A stretch of 64,000 nucleotides of DNA from Symbiodinium natans (Eukaryota > Sar > Dinophyceae > Suessiales > Symbiodiniaceae), in contig CAJNDS010002844.1 of assembly GCA_905221605.1 (NCBI GenBank), forward strand, positions 67,501 to 131,500. Reading direction: 5' to 3'. Positions 19,507 to 30,514 of this stretch are shown here, in pieces (the first letter of the stretch is position 1; every line of letters starts with the position of its first letter). The position numbers were made by a program, and so were the translations under genes. The notes under the pieces are model-generated. The model did no database searches. It was not told where the DNA came from and was given only the letters and a program-made list of their open reading frames with translations.

Positions 19507-19902
19507 GCGTTACAAGTAGGTAGTAGGTAGGCTGAGGATAAGATGGTACCGTCCAGTTGAAGGGGGTCCTTGTAGTTTGCTTCACGTGTTCCGCCTTCCG
19601 GCTTAGAGCTGCTTACCTCTCGGGGGCGATGATGGTCTTGATAGCGTAGCGATGCCATTCCTGTAGGGTGGCCATCTCCGTTTCGGGCGTGAGGTTCAGC
19701 TCGCTACCGCTAGAGTTCAGGGTGCAGCAACGGCACAAGCGGCGGTCACCACCAAGTCACTTCGGATTCTCGATGCCTCCCCAACGTTCAGCAGGCCACT
19801 CTTGAGTGGACAGCTGGCAATAAACCCCACGGTCCAATCGCCAGGTGATGCGGCTCACTCGCTGTCCTAGCATGAATTCCATCCGACGTATGTGAGTCTG
19901 CC

Positions 19903-20232
19903 ATGAGAAGGCATGCAGGCAGACCGAACATTACCAGAGGATTTGGACAACTACAGGGCAACTTCTGCAATCTCCTGGAAGCCGTCCAGATTTGCTGTCT
20001 GCATGCCTGTAAATCACAGTTGTTTGACACTTCCGAGACCAAAGAGTCCGGCACATGTCCATTGATGCCATGGTGGAGCAAGGCACCTTGTCACCGCCAT
20101 GACGATGAAGATGACATGCGGTGGTCCAGGCACTTCGAGACGAGTCGGGAACCTGATGCAAGCAGACATGTGACCGAAAAGTACGAAAGCCTTGTATCAC
20201 ATGCTGAACAAACCGAGAGTAATAGTACCTGA
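19903..20232 (+). CDS. Hypothetical acidic protein, ATG-started frame, 109 codons
   Basis: Reads MRRHAGRPNITRGFGQ, LEAVQICCLHACKSQL, DTSETKESGTCPLMPW, RHDDEDDMRWSRHFET and TEKYESLVSHAEQTES, stop TGA. Acidic C-terminal half with an even codon usage. Upstream sequence has no clear core signal. Unknown function. Confidence 0.4.
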   Translation: MRRHAGRPNITRGFGQLQGNFCNLLEAVQICCLHACKSQLFDTSETKESGTCPLMPWWSKAPCHRHDDEDDMRWSRHFETSREPDASRHVTEKYESLVSHAEQTESNST

Positions 20233-20409
20233 CAATAGCAGCAAAGTTAAAAGTAGAATTCTGCCAGCGTAGACCCCAGACAGTGAGAGATCGTGTGAAA
20301 ATTCAACAACAGGCATTTCGTGAGGCCAGAAGTACAAAAGCGATGACAATTTCGCACTTCGTGAGCCCAAACGCCTAAAAAGTTTCGAGAGCCCAGACAT
20401 TCTAAAGCG

Positions 20410-20622
20410 ATGACAGTTTCAAGGACGGCGAGCGAAGCTGGACTCTTGAGCAGGGGAATGCAGCAGTGCCGCACCCAAAGGATCCCTGCCGTGCGCGCTG
20501 AGGGTGTGACAAGAAGTGTAGAACAAAGCGGGGTCCTTCCTTGTGACTGTGATAGGCATAACTCGTTCTTTGCCGACCAAGCAGCGTCAACGTCTGTCAC
20601 ACAGACCTGCCGCGATATCTAG
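20410..20622 (+). CDS. Hypothetical small protein, ATG-started frame, 70 codons
   Basis: Reads MTVSRTASEAGLLSRG, TQRIPAVRAEGVTRSV and SFFADQAASTSVTQTC, ending DI and TAG. Immediately followed by G-rich telomere-like DNA from about 20620. Confidence 0.35.
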   Translation: MTVSRTASEAGLLSRGMQQCRTQRIPAVRAEGVTRSVEQSGVLPCDCDRHNSFFADQAASTSVTQTCRDI

Positions 20623-20815
20623 GATTTGGGGCTTAGGTTGGGGTTTGCGGAATAGTCCGGCGGCACTTCTTTGATTTGGCGGTTTGGGTCAAGGGTTTAG
20701 GATTTACGGCTAGGGCTAATGTTTTAGGATGTAATGTCTAGGGGTTTACGATATAGGGCTTGGGTTCATGAATGCAGGTTGCGGGTCCAGGGTTTAAGGT
20801 TCAGGGAACCGCGAC
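20620..20815. repeat. G-rich degenerate telomere-like block
   Basis: Words such as GGGTTTAGG, AGGGCTAATGTTTTAGG and GGGGTTTACG recur with irregular spacing, G-rich on the plus strand. No perfect (TTTAGGG)n tract, so this is degenerate interstitial sequence rather than a chromosome end. Confidence 0.6.
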
Positions 20816-21091
20816 ATCGTCAAAGTTGATCACATAGATTTGCGCAATTAGTTTCCGGGCTTTCGGGAATTACAAAAGTTCACAAAGAATCAAATTGACT
20901 CCAAACACCAAGCGCGGACTATGAAAAACCTTTTGGGAATTGCACAGGTTAACAAAGAAACACATACCGCGGACAATGGAACAGAGACCTTGCATAGCTT
21001 AGCCGACTGCTTGCAAGGAAAACTTGGCATGCATCGCTCTTACAATTGTAACACCAGGCTAATTGCATGGGGGGGCCAGTGTGTTTCTTAG

Positions 21092-21319
21092 ATGTTCTTG
21101 GTCCGTGGAACCTGGGAAAAGGACTCCAAGCACCAAGCGCGGACCATGCAAAATCTCGAGAAAACAAACGCGGATGTTGAGCCACGCAGCCTAGGCGAAG
21201 CGCTGCTGCTCGGATTGCCAGTGCGGGCAGCAGCCCTGGTCAGCCCCTTGGTGCGCAAACGGTTTAGCGTTCATGGGGTTCTTGGGTTTTCGGCAGGAAC
21301 TTACTTTTGCATTGTTTGA
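21092..21319 (+). CDS. Hypothetical protein, ATG-started frame, 75 codons
   Basis: Reads MFLVRGTWEKDSKHQA, MQNLEKTNADVEPRSL, GEALLLGLPVRAAALV and RKRFSVHGVLGFSAG before TGA. Charged N-terminal half and hydrophobic C-terminal half. Confidence 0.35.
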   Translation: MFLVRGTWEKDSKHQARTMQNLEKTNADVEPRSLGEALLLGLPVRAAALVSPLVRKRFSVHGVLGFSAGTYFCIV

Positions 21320-21798
21320 AGCATGGGGCTTGGGATGTAGTGCTCAGAATATTGCATCCAGCTACCAGTGCTTCTAGGCACACTTGAGTAGAATTTGGGG
21401 AACTTCGGACATGGACATGTAGCCCCGCCCCAACCCCAAACCAGAGAGTATGTCTCGGGACCGACCGAACCCAAAGACAGAATGTGAAATGTCTCCTGCA
21501 AGTACCCACACAGGCATATTCTATCTATGGGGTCGGGGAAGCACACAGATGTCAATAGAACCTTCTGTCTAGAGGATCAATTAACTGCGCGCAGTAGCAG
21601 AATGCTACAGGCAGAGCTTGTTTGATGCTCTACTACCGGTAGCGTCACTTCTACTCGTGATTCTGTGTCTGTTGCTGACGCTAAAGATGGAACCTCCAAC
21701 CCTTCCTAAAGCCCCTAAAGCCTGAAATCCGAAGTCCTACGCCCAAGCTCCAAACCCATGTGCTTACCAATCCCGGTCCCAAAACACCCGGCAACTGA

Positions 21799-22104
21799 AT
21801 GCACATGAAGCCGCCCAGCTTGTACCTGAGCGTCTTCGGCAAGAAACAAAAGTCTTTGGAGAAAGCAAGGCCCGCACGGTGCGCTAACGGCTTTGCTTCC
21901 GTAATCTGTCACTGTCACAGAAGTTCGCAAGGCTTAATTGAGTTCATGAGGTCTCATCAGCTTCTTCATCCGTGTTTTTTGTGTTGCGCGCGAGCGTCTG
22001 TACCTAATAACACTACAAGCCGAAAACCCCATGCTGGAAAAACACGCAAGAATTTGAGTTGTTGGGTTCAAACCTTTGGGCTTTGGGACCGAAGGCTGTT
22101 TTAG
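21799..22104 (+). CDS. Possible coding frame, hypothetical
   Basis: 101 codons, with SVFGKKQKSLEKARPA and SSQGLIEFMRSHQLLH as the more protein-like parts. Cys-containing middle (CFLCCARAS). Embedded in degenerate telomere-like DNA, which lowers confidence. Confidence 0.28.
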   Translation: MHMKPPSLYLSVFGKKQKSLEKARPARCANGFASVICHCHRSSQGLIEFMRSHQLLHPCFLCCARASVPNNTTSRKPHAGKTRKNLSCWVQTFGLWDRRLF

Positions 22105-22969
22105 CGCTTCAAGGCTTAACCGGCTTTGTCTATGCGTCTCACTTGGGGGCCAGCTTCTGATCAGCCTTCCTCGAGCCCCCAAAATAAACATTACAGCTTC
22201 AGTGTCAAAACTGCAAAGTCCTGACGCACGTCAAGGCTAGTGGCTCGCTCTCACCGTTCCAGAGCAGAGTGCCCACCTCTTTGCAAAAGCTATGCTAGCA
22301 GCTATTTCAGTCGTGGTTTGGGGCGGAGGGTTGCAGTTGCTCATAGAGGGTCTTCAAGGTTTTCGAAGATTGCATCTGGCAGAACGTGTTGATACATGAT
22401 CTTCTCCAAGTGGCATTGAAACCTCAACCCCTCCGAGAATACTGGTTCCTGTTTCGTACATCATACTTGGCTAGGGTTGAAGCAGCTTGCCCTCAGTTGA
22501 CCACAAAGTAACAAGCGAACCTGCATGGTTGCAAGATGTTGCAAGTCAAAAGGCGACTGTCACTAAAAAACCTCATGGGGTGGTCTGTCGGGTATTCGGC
22601 GGGCTTGCACCGCGGAGGTCCTTGGGCACCGGGTGGCTTGGGGGTTCAGAGCTTCTTTGAGGTTCAGCAAAGGTTCTGCAAAAGTTGGAGCTTTAAGTCA
22701 AATCTTCGGAAGTTCGAAGATTTAGGGCAACAAGGGTCTACCACCGCAAGCCACCAAGTCTTCAACTCTGAGCCCCAACAAGTCACCAAACTTCGGCTGC
22801 AAGCTCACCACCCAAAGATCGAACAAACCCGTGCTTCTAGGACATGCGAGATAGGGGTCTTCGATGGCAGCGGTAGGGTCTGGGCGGTTCGAGGTTGATT
22901 GAGACTTTGGGTTAGGGTTCGACCACCACAGGCTTGGACTATGGGTGAAAAAAACTCAGCATACTGACC

Positions 22970-23251
22970 TTGCTAGTTTTGCCAACAGGGAGCACAGCAC
23001 ACTGGATCAGACCATCCCAACGAGAAGAGTTGCGAGATGACACAAGATGTGTTTCACGCGCAAAGCATGTCATCGCGCGACTAAATCGCAACTTCATTTT
23101 GAATGAAACGCTACGACGCCGCATTGACTATGCATTGGCTTCGCACAATATTGCAATACATGACATGGCAGAATACTATTTCCACGATGTAAACATACTT
23201 CGTACAATAATATCTGCATATACATATCACAGCCGAAACAAACGGACATGA
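22970..23251 (+). CDS. Hypothetical protein frame, 93 codons
   Basis: Reads PSQREELRDDTRCVSR, AKHVIARLNRNFILNE, TLRRRIDYALASHNIA and DMAEYYFHDVNILRTI, stop TGA. AT-richer than neighbours in the second half. No family recognised. Confidence 0.35.
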   Translation: MLVLPTGSTAHWIRPSQREELRDDTRCVSRAKHVIARLNRNFILNETLRRRIDYALASHNIAIHDMAEYYFHDVNILRTIISAYTYHSRNKRT

Positions 23252-23436
23252 AGGTAGATGGGTATCGATAGATCGGCCGCAGGATGATGGAATGGATGGG
23301 CGGATGATGTCTGATGCATTTGCCGAGCAGCCGTTTGCCAAGGAGACCTTTGCCACAGACCTCCACAGCGGGCAAGGAGTTGGTGGTGCACTTAAGGGCC
23401 TGCACGTTGTATACACATTGCTGTACACATACATAC

Positions 23437-23455
23437 ATATATATATATATATTGA
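23437..23455. repeat. TA microsatellite
   Basis: ACATACATACATATATATATATAT tract, the core (TA)n at about 23437-23452. Confidence 0.8.
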
Positions 23456-23907
23456 CTGTAGTATGCTTGCTGTGTATCATCATGCGAGACCGTATTCTGC
23501 TGTACTCTGCTGAAAGGTACCATGATACGCCGTGTAATGCAGCTCAAGATTGCAATGTACTCAATGCTATCATGCGATGGAAGAAATGGCAGCAAATTTA
23601 CTTTACTTTCTACTGCGCGAACCTGTGGTCTGCTGTCCTGCCGTTTCTCTATCGTGACCACAGTATTCTTGGTGTGGTATGAAACTTGCAATCAGCGAAC
23701 CACTTGAATCAAACGACATGGTGACGGTTCCAATCCCGAATAAACGCCCTACACGCTAAGTTGCTTCTTCAGATGAAAATCTGACATCGAGGGCACTTCT
23801 GCGAAGGATTTGAGGTGTCATCTAACAGATGAAGAGACGTCATAAGCAGGTCATTAATCACTGGTGTGACGAACCGCCCTGCGCAAGGGTGGTGAAACAT
23901 CCCCTTC

Positions 23908-24123
23908 ATGACACACTTGTGCCTGTTTCGGTCATGCCTCATGAAGCCTCATGCCCTTGCATCGAACAAAGAGCTCGTGAGATCTGAAGTCGCAGGACAA
24001 GCCAAAGGGCCTTGGGAGTTTGAGCTTGGCTGCTATGATGCGGACATTCTAATGAAGGCAGGCGCAAACACTCCAATTTTGCTGGCTACGGGTCTCTTTT
24101 TGAGAAGCCCAAATACAGTGTAA
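23908..24123 (+). CDS. Possible exon, 71 codons, hypothetical
   Basis: Contains HALASNKELVRSEVAG, PWEFELGCYDADILMK and ANTPILLATGLFLRSP before TAA. The middle part looks truly coding. The next 1.4 kb is telomere-like. Confidence 0.35.
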   Translation: MTHLCLFRSCLMKPHALASNKELVRSEVAGQAKGPWEFELGCYDADILMKAGANTPILLATGLFLRSPNTV

Positions 24124-24179
24124 AGTCGCGTGTAAAGACCATTACTGACTTGATGGAGTGTGGAGTCTTTAGGATCTCA

Positions 24180-25600
24180 TGCGCCACCCTCGCGCAGAAG
24201 CCCGAGACCCTAAACCCTTTTAAACCCTGAAAGAAAGGTCCTCGCCGAAGTACGCAAGGACGGGGTGGAGTTTGCGCAGCTTGGGATCCTGCTTGGCATG
24301 GAGCATGAGGGTGCAGGGCTTGCAGGGTTTAGGGTTTGGTGTTTAGGTGAGTTGAGCCCCCTGACTCGTGCTCAAACTGCGAAATAATCACTCATTATCA
24401 CTGCAGTTCCGACACACGTGCTCACAACGAGAATTATAACCCGGCAGAAACACCCACAAACCCACTCGCTCCCCAAGCGGCCCGCTGTGGAGCTCAAGTC
24501 GGAGGCCCCGGTCTGTTGATAAGAGAACAGAGGAAGACAAAATGAAAAACATGCCAAAGAGAATCTTCATCATGCACAACAAGCCATGAAGGAATTGTAA
24601 ACAATCAGATGAACTGCCACAACCCTGAACCTTGAACCATAGCGTTAACGTCTGATAAACAATCAAAGCGCATCTCTGTCAGCAACGCACATCGGAGCTT
24701 CAGCCCGATGACCCACTTTGGGAACCCGAATGTGAAGAAACCACCGTATCACTTGATAACCATTGAAGCCCCGTACGCCTTCAACCCTGTCAACCCCTCT
24801 CCAAAAAAACCGATGTAAAAAAAAAAAACAACCTTACAAAACCCTATATACCTTTATATAACCCTACCTATAAGCTTTTACAAGGCAAAAACAACCTATG
24901 ATGAGGGATCGATGATCGCAAGGCAAGCCGCCAGGCCTGCGCACTTGATCGCTCAAAGGCTCTGAAGAGGAAGAGCCTTAGGGTTAGGATTTTCGGAACT
25001 GAGCTTTTCTAGGGGTCAGCGCTTTAGATGGCTGTGGTATAGGCGGTTTACGAGGTCAGAGTTTATGGGCTATAGGGTTTCGGCTTTAGCTTTCATTTCG
25101 GGATCTTGCAGCCCACGGCTCAGCTTTGAGCCAGGGTTTAGGGCTAAGGGATTACTGTTGGGGGCTCAAAGTTTGGAGTTCGCGTCCCGGGTTCTTCCTA
25201 CGGCTTCCCCTTAAGCCGCACTCCGGGAGCTCATGTCTCAGAATTGTGGACTTCTGGAGTGCGGCAATTTGGGGGCCTTTAGAATTGAGGGTTTTAGGGC
25301 TGGATCGAGACAGCCTGGACAGAAAACTGACTGTCCATCATTATCCAGTTCTACTTCTGCTGCTGGTATTGCATTCTCCTGCTTAAGACAAGCTCCGAAT
25401 ATCTCTTTGCTGAGTATCGCTTCATCTTAGTCCTGAGAACAAGGTCGACGCATGTTCGGCTCGGTCTTGGACATTTTAGTCACGCTTCCACTACCTGTGC
25501 GGCCGTGTGCCCGCACGACTGCGACAACTGAACCGAACCCTAAGCTCCCTAAACCCTACATCCTAAACCCCAAGACCTAAATCCTAAACCCGAAGTGCTA
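24180..25600. repeat. Degenerate telomere-like DNA, mixed orientation, with poly-A
   Basis: Includes CCCTAAACCC (24207-24216), GGGTTTAGGGTTTGG (24325-24339), GGGTTTAGGGCT (about 25135) and a C-rich run at 25546-25592. A12 homopolymer at about 24816. No convincing exon. Confidence 0.55.
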
Positions 25601-25634
25601 GACTTACATAAACATAAACCGTTTCTGGCCAGTT

Positions 25635-25895
25635 ATGAGGAGGACCGGTGTAGGCAACACCAAAGCTCCCCTTCGAAGGCAAACATCCCTACTTCTGAAG
25701 GAGATGGGGCTCGCGAGCAGTGGAGGCGAAAATGAAGGACGAGCGCATGCCCGCAGAACTACAAGCCCGGCATGCAGAGCCACATTGGGAGAGCGGGGCC
25801 ACAAGCCTACAAGAAAACGAGCCCACGGCATCGCAGGACACCGGCACCGAGCTGAAGCATACGATGAAGAACCAGGACTAAGCTCAAAACCGTAA
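25635..25895 (+). CDS. Possible basic protein, ATG-started frame, 86 codons
   Basis: Reads MRRTGVGNTKAPLRRQ, SLLLKEMGLASSGGEN, ACRATLGERGHKPTRK and RHRAEAYDEEPGLSSK, stop TAA. Very basic. A longer antisense frame exists over the same bases, so strand is uncertain. Confidence 0.28.
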   Translation: MRRTGVGNTKAPLRRQTSLLLKEMGLASSGGENEGRAHARRTTSPACRATLGERGHKPTRKRAHGIAGHRHRAEAYDEEPGLSSKP

Positions 25896-26324
25896 AAGGG
25901 TTCGACCAGTCGCCAGAAAGGACAATGCGGGTTTCGGCCACCGAGGCAAACGAGTTTGCCGAGATCCCGACCGCTCACCCTGTCCGCAGATGTCACACCT
26001 GCACATTGTTTGGGGTTCAGGACTTGGGGTTGACAGCAATGTTTAGGATTTTCAGGTGTGTGTGCTTCAGAGCTTAACTCCCAAGACCCCTCTGCCTGCA
26101 TCTACTGCAATGCTTGGAACGTCATGGTGCAGAACGACGACAACAAACCAAAACAAACACAATGTGTTGGGCTTGGGATGTGCACAACACACGATGTGCG
26201 AAGAATGCCGTTCCATAGCTTGATATCCTTGACTATGGGGGCCTGAACCATTACTGTAGCAACACTCGTTTTTGGCGTTCCCGAATGCACTTCGTAGAAG
26301 AGCCCCAAGCCCTAGTCTAATTAT

Positions 26325-26680
26325 TCAGACCAATGCCTCCCCGACGTCAATGTTGGAACGCGAAAGACCGGCTTCTCTGGGCAAGGGCGGAAAGTGATGT
26401 CTCAAGATTCGCGAGACAGCGTTCTCGACTGTGCGCGAAGCGATCTCAAACGACAAGCAATGATATGAGCCCGACGTGTCTCCCCAAGGGTCCACATGGC
26501 ACGTGCCTAGATGTTCCCGGCAAGGCCCCCGACGAACAATCAATCGTAGCGCAGCTGAAAATGATCATTGGGTTTGGGGTTTTGGGGGACTGGCTTACGA
26601 TGCTGGCTACACTTGGTCAATACACCGTCCTTGCTGGAGCTCCCATTGCAAGCGATGCTTGTGGCTCTTTTACGCTCTAG
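26325..26680. CDS. Possible coding region, both strands open
   Basis: Plus frame 26333-26680 (ATG; MPPRRQCWNAKDRLLW, PGKAPDEQSIVAQLKM, GFGVLGDWLTMLATLG) and minus frame 26543-26325 (SFEIASRTVENAVSRI, FPPLPREAGLSRSNID) both look protein-like. They cannot both be coding; neither can be excluded by eye. Confidence 0.3.
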
Positions 26681-26990
26681 AAGCAGCCCTGTGGTAGAGG
26701 AAAGGAATGCCGGTGCCAGAAACTTGTGCCCGATAAACCATCGGATGATGTTCCCCACAAGTCTAGCATTCAGAACCTCAGGCCCCCCGCCCCATATGAA
26801 GCCAAACCTATGACATCTATATCCTGAAACCCGCAAGCCCCCGAAACTCTATAAACCCAAGTTTTTATTCACACGCCATTTCTGTCAATATATGTATATA
26901 TCTCACTTGATTCACTCAACTCAGATTGAGTGTTGATGTGAAGCCACTCCGCGTGCCACATTTTTCATTCATTTGACACAACAATGACAG

Positions 26991-27119
26991 GAAACCTTTG
27001 AACATGTTGAATCAAATTTCAAAGAGTACGCCAACAATGACGATAAGTCAGGCATTGTCGACGATAACATTGAAGATGAGATCAAACATCATACCCTACG
27101 AAGCGCGAGAATCCCATAA
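26991..27119 (+). CDS. Coding-like acidic exon, 42 codons plus stop
   Basis: Bounded by acceptor AATGACAG at 26983-26990 and TAA at 27117-27119. Reads ETFEHVESNFKEYAN, NDDKSGIVDDNIEDEI and KHHTLRSARIP. The dense acidic composition would be very unusual by chance. Probably a terminal exon of a plus-strand gene. Confidence 0.5.
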   Translation, partial: ETFEHVESNFKEYANNDDKSGIVDDNIEDEIKHHTLRSARIP

Positions 27120-27499
27120 GCCCTGCAAACCCTATCACCAAAGGAGAAGCTGTAAACGACATCAGAAGATATGAAAAGCCGGCTCTCCCTCGCCTGGAGT
27201 CCGAGTACTTGGCGCAGGGCTGCATCTTGGTGGGGTCCATGGTGTAGTGCCCAGGTCCCTGCGGCAGGCATGCTCCGAACCGTTATGGCTACTACTATGA
27301 CTCTTGCTGTGCTTTGACATTCGCATGTACGAGCCACGCGAAACCAGCGAGCATAAGCTGTTGCAATCAGATGTTCAAAACGTCTTGAGCGAACTTATCA
27401 GGCAAACTAAGAATGAAAAAAGCCAAATGAGCCATGTCTTGCCGCTTCCCGATGTTCGTCTTAACTTCATAAGTTAAGCATCAAGTAAACATGACACAC

Positions 27500-28780
27500 A
27501 AGTGTTTTTTTATATTACGTGTGTACTTGAGTTTTAACCCTTCATCAACCCCAAACCTGAACCCAAATTCTACGAGACCCTGCGTGCCTTGTTTTGGGCT
27601 ATGGCACCTATAGAACCCAGGTTGTGTGTCGGATTGTGCGTTGGGGATCTGAAGTTGGAGTCCTAGGGTGGGGGGCTCAGCAGTGCCCATATAACTCTCT
27701 ACAAGGTTTCTACAAAAGTTCTATAAGGGTTCGGGGCGCAAGGCGTAGGCAGCTTCGGGTGGTTAAGCGTTGACGCAATTGCAAAAAGAAGTGTTAAAGG
27801 GCTTCTATGAGGCTTCATACATGCTTTTATACGTTGACGTTGTACAAACATGCGGACTTAAAATATCAAACCTTAGAAGACGTTTTTGATTGCACCTCCG
27901 TCAGTATCACGCCCACGCCTGTTGCCTGCTGCTATTACAATTGCTATCATCCTCACTCTTATCGCTACCGCTGCTCAACCATGAACTGCAAACCAAAGAT
28001 TATTTTAACCCTACTGCCGCAATAGAAAGCCGGCCAAAACCCTAATCCGTGCAACATTAAAGCCCCAATCCCCGAAACCTCAAGCCTTAAACGCTCAACC
28101 CTGAATACCTTCAAGCCCCAAACCCGAAATCCCTCAACCCTCATGAACCCTGAAACTCTGAACTCAACTGTAAACCTTCATGAAGCCCTGCGAGTATGTA
28201 GCTACAATCTTCTGGAAAACCTCGCTCAATCTTAGAGATTTAACGCTTTTATAGAACAACCCGCATAGAAGCCCCCGTAGAAACCTTTTCAACACCCCAT
28301 TCTAGAAACGTTAATAACACCTTTCTCATCGAAACCCGTCTAACCTTGTAGAACCATACTCTTCTCTCACACCGAGCACCACCTTGACGGATGCCGCCAC
28401 CCAGTTGTATTCGCGTCCTGGGCTCTCTTGGAAGGCTCCTGACCCGATAATCAAAGTTATGCGGACATAAAAAGTATGAAACGAATAATGAAAGTAGCGT
28501 AAACTGCAATCGCGATAATGGCGGCAGCCATTGTGAAGTGATTTTGACTTAAGACGAAGCTAAACCTGCGTGTTGTTTGCGGTTTTGGGGATTGGGATTG
28601 GATTTGGGTTGCAGCCCTGAAAAAAAACTTCAACCCTCCGAGCGCTTGGGGATTAGGGTCAAGGGCTGCGCGCTGTGGGGGCTTGGGGAGGGTTGTGTTT
28701 TTATCGGGTTTAAAGGCCCAGCTTGCTCTTATGAGGCGCTGCTCCCCCAGCTTCATAGTGGAGCTCCATAGTCACCCTTG
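27500..28780. repeat. Degenerate telomere-like DNA with C-rich and G-rich sub-blocks
   Basis: 27530-27680 and 28570-28700 mixed or G-rich; 28030-28160 C-rich with AACCCTGAA and CCCTCAACCC words. Contains frames such as 27807-28025 (plus) that look like chance openings. No convincing exon. Confidence 0.5.
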
Positions 28781-28848
28781 CGCATAGTGCACTCCCAATT
28801 GTCCCGAACGTATGTCCAACCCCCCAAGCTAAGCCATGGTTGCTGCCA

Positions 28849-29015
28849 CTCCTCCCTCCGAAAGGTCCGCAACTCAGGAGACCATCGGATAAAAGTGAAC
28901 TGGCAAGATCCAGAAAAGTCAACAGTGATCAGACATGCAAGCGACTGAAAGACACCTCAATGACGGCGACACGTCTCACGAAAGAAAGAGATTTATTCTC
29001 ATCATGGGTGTGAAC
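28849..29015 (+). CDS. Possible basic exon; antisense frame also plausible
   Basis: Plus frame reads PPKGPQLRRPSDKSEL, ARSRKVNSDQTCKRLK and DTSMTATRLTKERDLF before TGA. On the minus strand 28922-28765 reads RWSPELRTFRREEWQQ and VRDNWECTMRKGDYG, also protein-like. Strand unresolved; plus is favoured by neighbours at 29.2-32.5 kb. Confidence 0.28.
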
Positions 29016-29016
29016 G

Positions 29017-29034
29017 CGCACGCGCACGCGCACA
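29017..29034. repeat. GCGCAC short tandem repeat
   Basis: Three GCGCAC units in a row (alternating purine/pyrimidine, potentially Z-DNA-prone). Confidence 0.7.
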
Positions 29035-29188
29035 CGAATGGACTACAAAGCAGCCAGCTCAGCATCATAAGGCTGCGCATTGACATCGCCCATGACAGCA
29101 AGAAGAAGTTGACCAGTTCCCGGGAAAATAACTGAAATCAAAAGCCAGTCAGCACGCAACGCAAAACAGCAACGCAAACTGTGTTTCT

Positions 29189-29425
29189 GTGCAGGGAGGA
29201 CCAAGAGAAGGGATGCAGAGAGAAACATTAGGACCAGTCAATATAAACACCTGTGAAACTGCCTGTGCCAGGAGAACGGACGTCTCCTGGAAATCATGGA
29301 AATCCTGCCATCGCCATGTTGCGCTGATTCACGCAGAGCTAGAGCGTGCACTGAACAGCAGTGCGGAAGTGGGGAAAAGGTCACAAAAGGTGATGAACCG
29401 TTCGCGTTTCGTTACCGATACATGA
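29189..29425 (+). CDS. Possible exon, hypothetical
   Basis: Plus frame with EGMQRETLGPVNINTC, WKSWKSCHRHVALIHA and ELERALNSSAEVGKRS before TGA. The ATG-less start and a nearby acceptor (GATGCAG at about 29217) suggest an internal exon. Confidence 0.35.
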   Translation: MQGGPREGMQRETLGPVNINTCETACARRTDVSWKSWKSCHRHVALIHAELERALNSSAEVGKRSQKVMNRSRFVTDT

Positions 29426-29579
29426 TAACAATGACAAAGTGACACTGGCAACAACACTGATGACAACGCTACTTCAAAAAAACACCTGATACATAACTCG
29501 TGCACGCACTTTCGACCCCCGGGCTGAGCACGTTTCAGGGCAGGAAAGCTTCCGTCTGAGAACCACCCAGCGTGTCCTT

Positions 29580-29930
29580 TTAGGTGTTAGGGCTTCCCAC
29601 CCAGTTTCCCGTAAAACAAGGTTTCTCAGCCAACAACCCTTTTGAAAGGCTTGGGGCTTTCCTTTTGGGGTTTAGGGTTTCCCACCCAGCATCCTTTTAT
29701 CCTTTCAGGGTTCAGGCTTACAACCTAGCATCCATTCGTAGGATTCACGGCTTTAGGGTTTATGTTTTCCGTTTTGGGGCTTAGGGCTCCTACCACATCC
29801 TTTTACGTGATTAGGGCTTACGGGTTCAGTGCTTCTCACCAACACCTCCTTTTTAGGGTCGAGGCCTTGGGCCAGTAGGGTGTTTATGCTTCCCCTTTAG
29901 ATTCAGGGCTTGCAACCCAGCATGTCCTGT
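29580..29930. repeat. G-rich degenerate telomere-like block
   Basis: GGGGTTTAGGGTTTCCC (29667-29683) and many TTTTAGG / TTTAGGGTT words on the plus strand, with a recurring CCCACCCAGC or CAACCCAGCAT motif (29596, 29681, 29720, 29908) that suggests a longer degenerate repeat unit of several tens of bases. Confidence 0.6.
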
Positions 29931-30030
29931 TATGCTGTGGGGCCCTCGGCTATGCTTTCGAATCAGGTCTTCAGGTTTGGAGCTTTCAGGCACGCATGTC
30001 GACCCTTTTCCTGGCATCACGTTTCTACAG

Positions 30031-30163
30031 CACGCAAGCACGACCACGCAAACAGCGCAGCCTGCAACACTTGCTGAATGGAATGAAGCAGACGGAGTCC
30101 GAACAAGGCACCCTCGACCACGAAAATCAATGCGCCCTGGTCCCTTTCGCCGAAAAGCTGTAG
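30031..30163 (+). CDS. Coding-like exon, hypothetical
   Basis: Acceptor TTTCTACAG ends at 30030. Frame reads QHLLNGMKQTESEQGT, LDHENQCALVPFAEKL then TAG at 30161-30163. Acidic and helical, strongly coding-like. Flanked left by G-rich and right by C-rich telomere-like DNA. Confidence 0.42.
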
Positions 30164-30169
30164 CTCCCA

Positions 30170-30415
30170 AACCCTAAAATGCCACAGGGTCACACTCAAA
30201 ACCCCCCCAAACCTCCAAGATCGTCAGGCCCTAAAGAACACAGAAAACCCTAAACCCCCCCTCCCACCCACCCTTAAAACCGCTAAACAACCGCAAAAAA
30301 ACGTGACTCCGCAACCAAAATTTTCACCCCAAAACAACCTAAACCCTGAAACTTTTATACCCGAAACCCTACACCCAAACTCCCAGAACCCTCAAACCCC
30401 TCGAGCCCCAGGAAA
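30170..30415. repeat. C-rich degenerate telomere-like block (probable intron)
   Basis: AAACCCTAAACCCCCC, CCTAAACCCTGAAAC, CCCGAAACCCTACACCC and similar words, C-rich on the plus strand, ending in ATCCTAG before the exon at 30423. Confidence 0.6.
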
Positions 30416-30422
30416 ATCCTAG

Positions 30423-30507
30423 CTCTGGGCCCGCCGACGCTTAAACTTGCTGATGGGCGAATTGAGGAGCTCCGGCGTGTCCCAGATCTTATGGGGCAAG
30501 CAGCAAG
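30423..30507 (+). CDS. Coding-like short exon, hypothetical
   Basis: After acceptor AAAATCCTAG. Frame reads ALGPPTLKLADGRIEEL then RRVPDLMGQAAR, followed by GGGTCTGGG, from where the sequence turns into G-rich telomere-like DNA. Charged helix composition. Competing frame is open too but less protein-like. Confidence 0.4.
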
Positions 30508-30514
30508 GGGTCTG

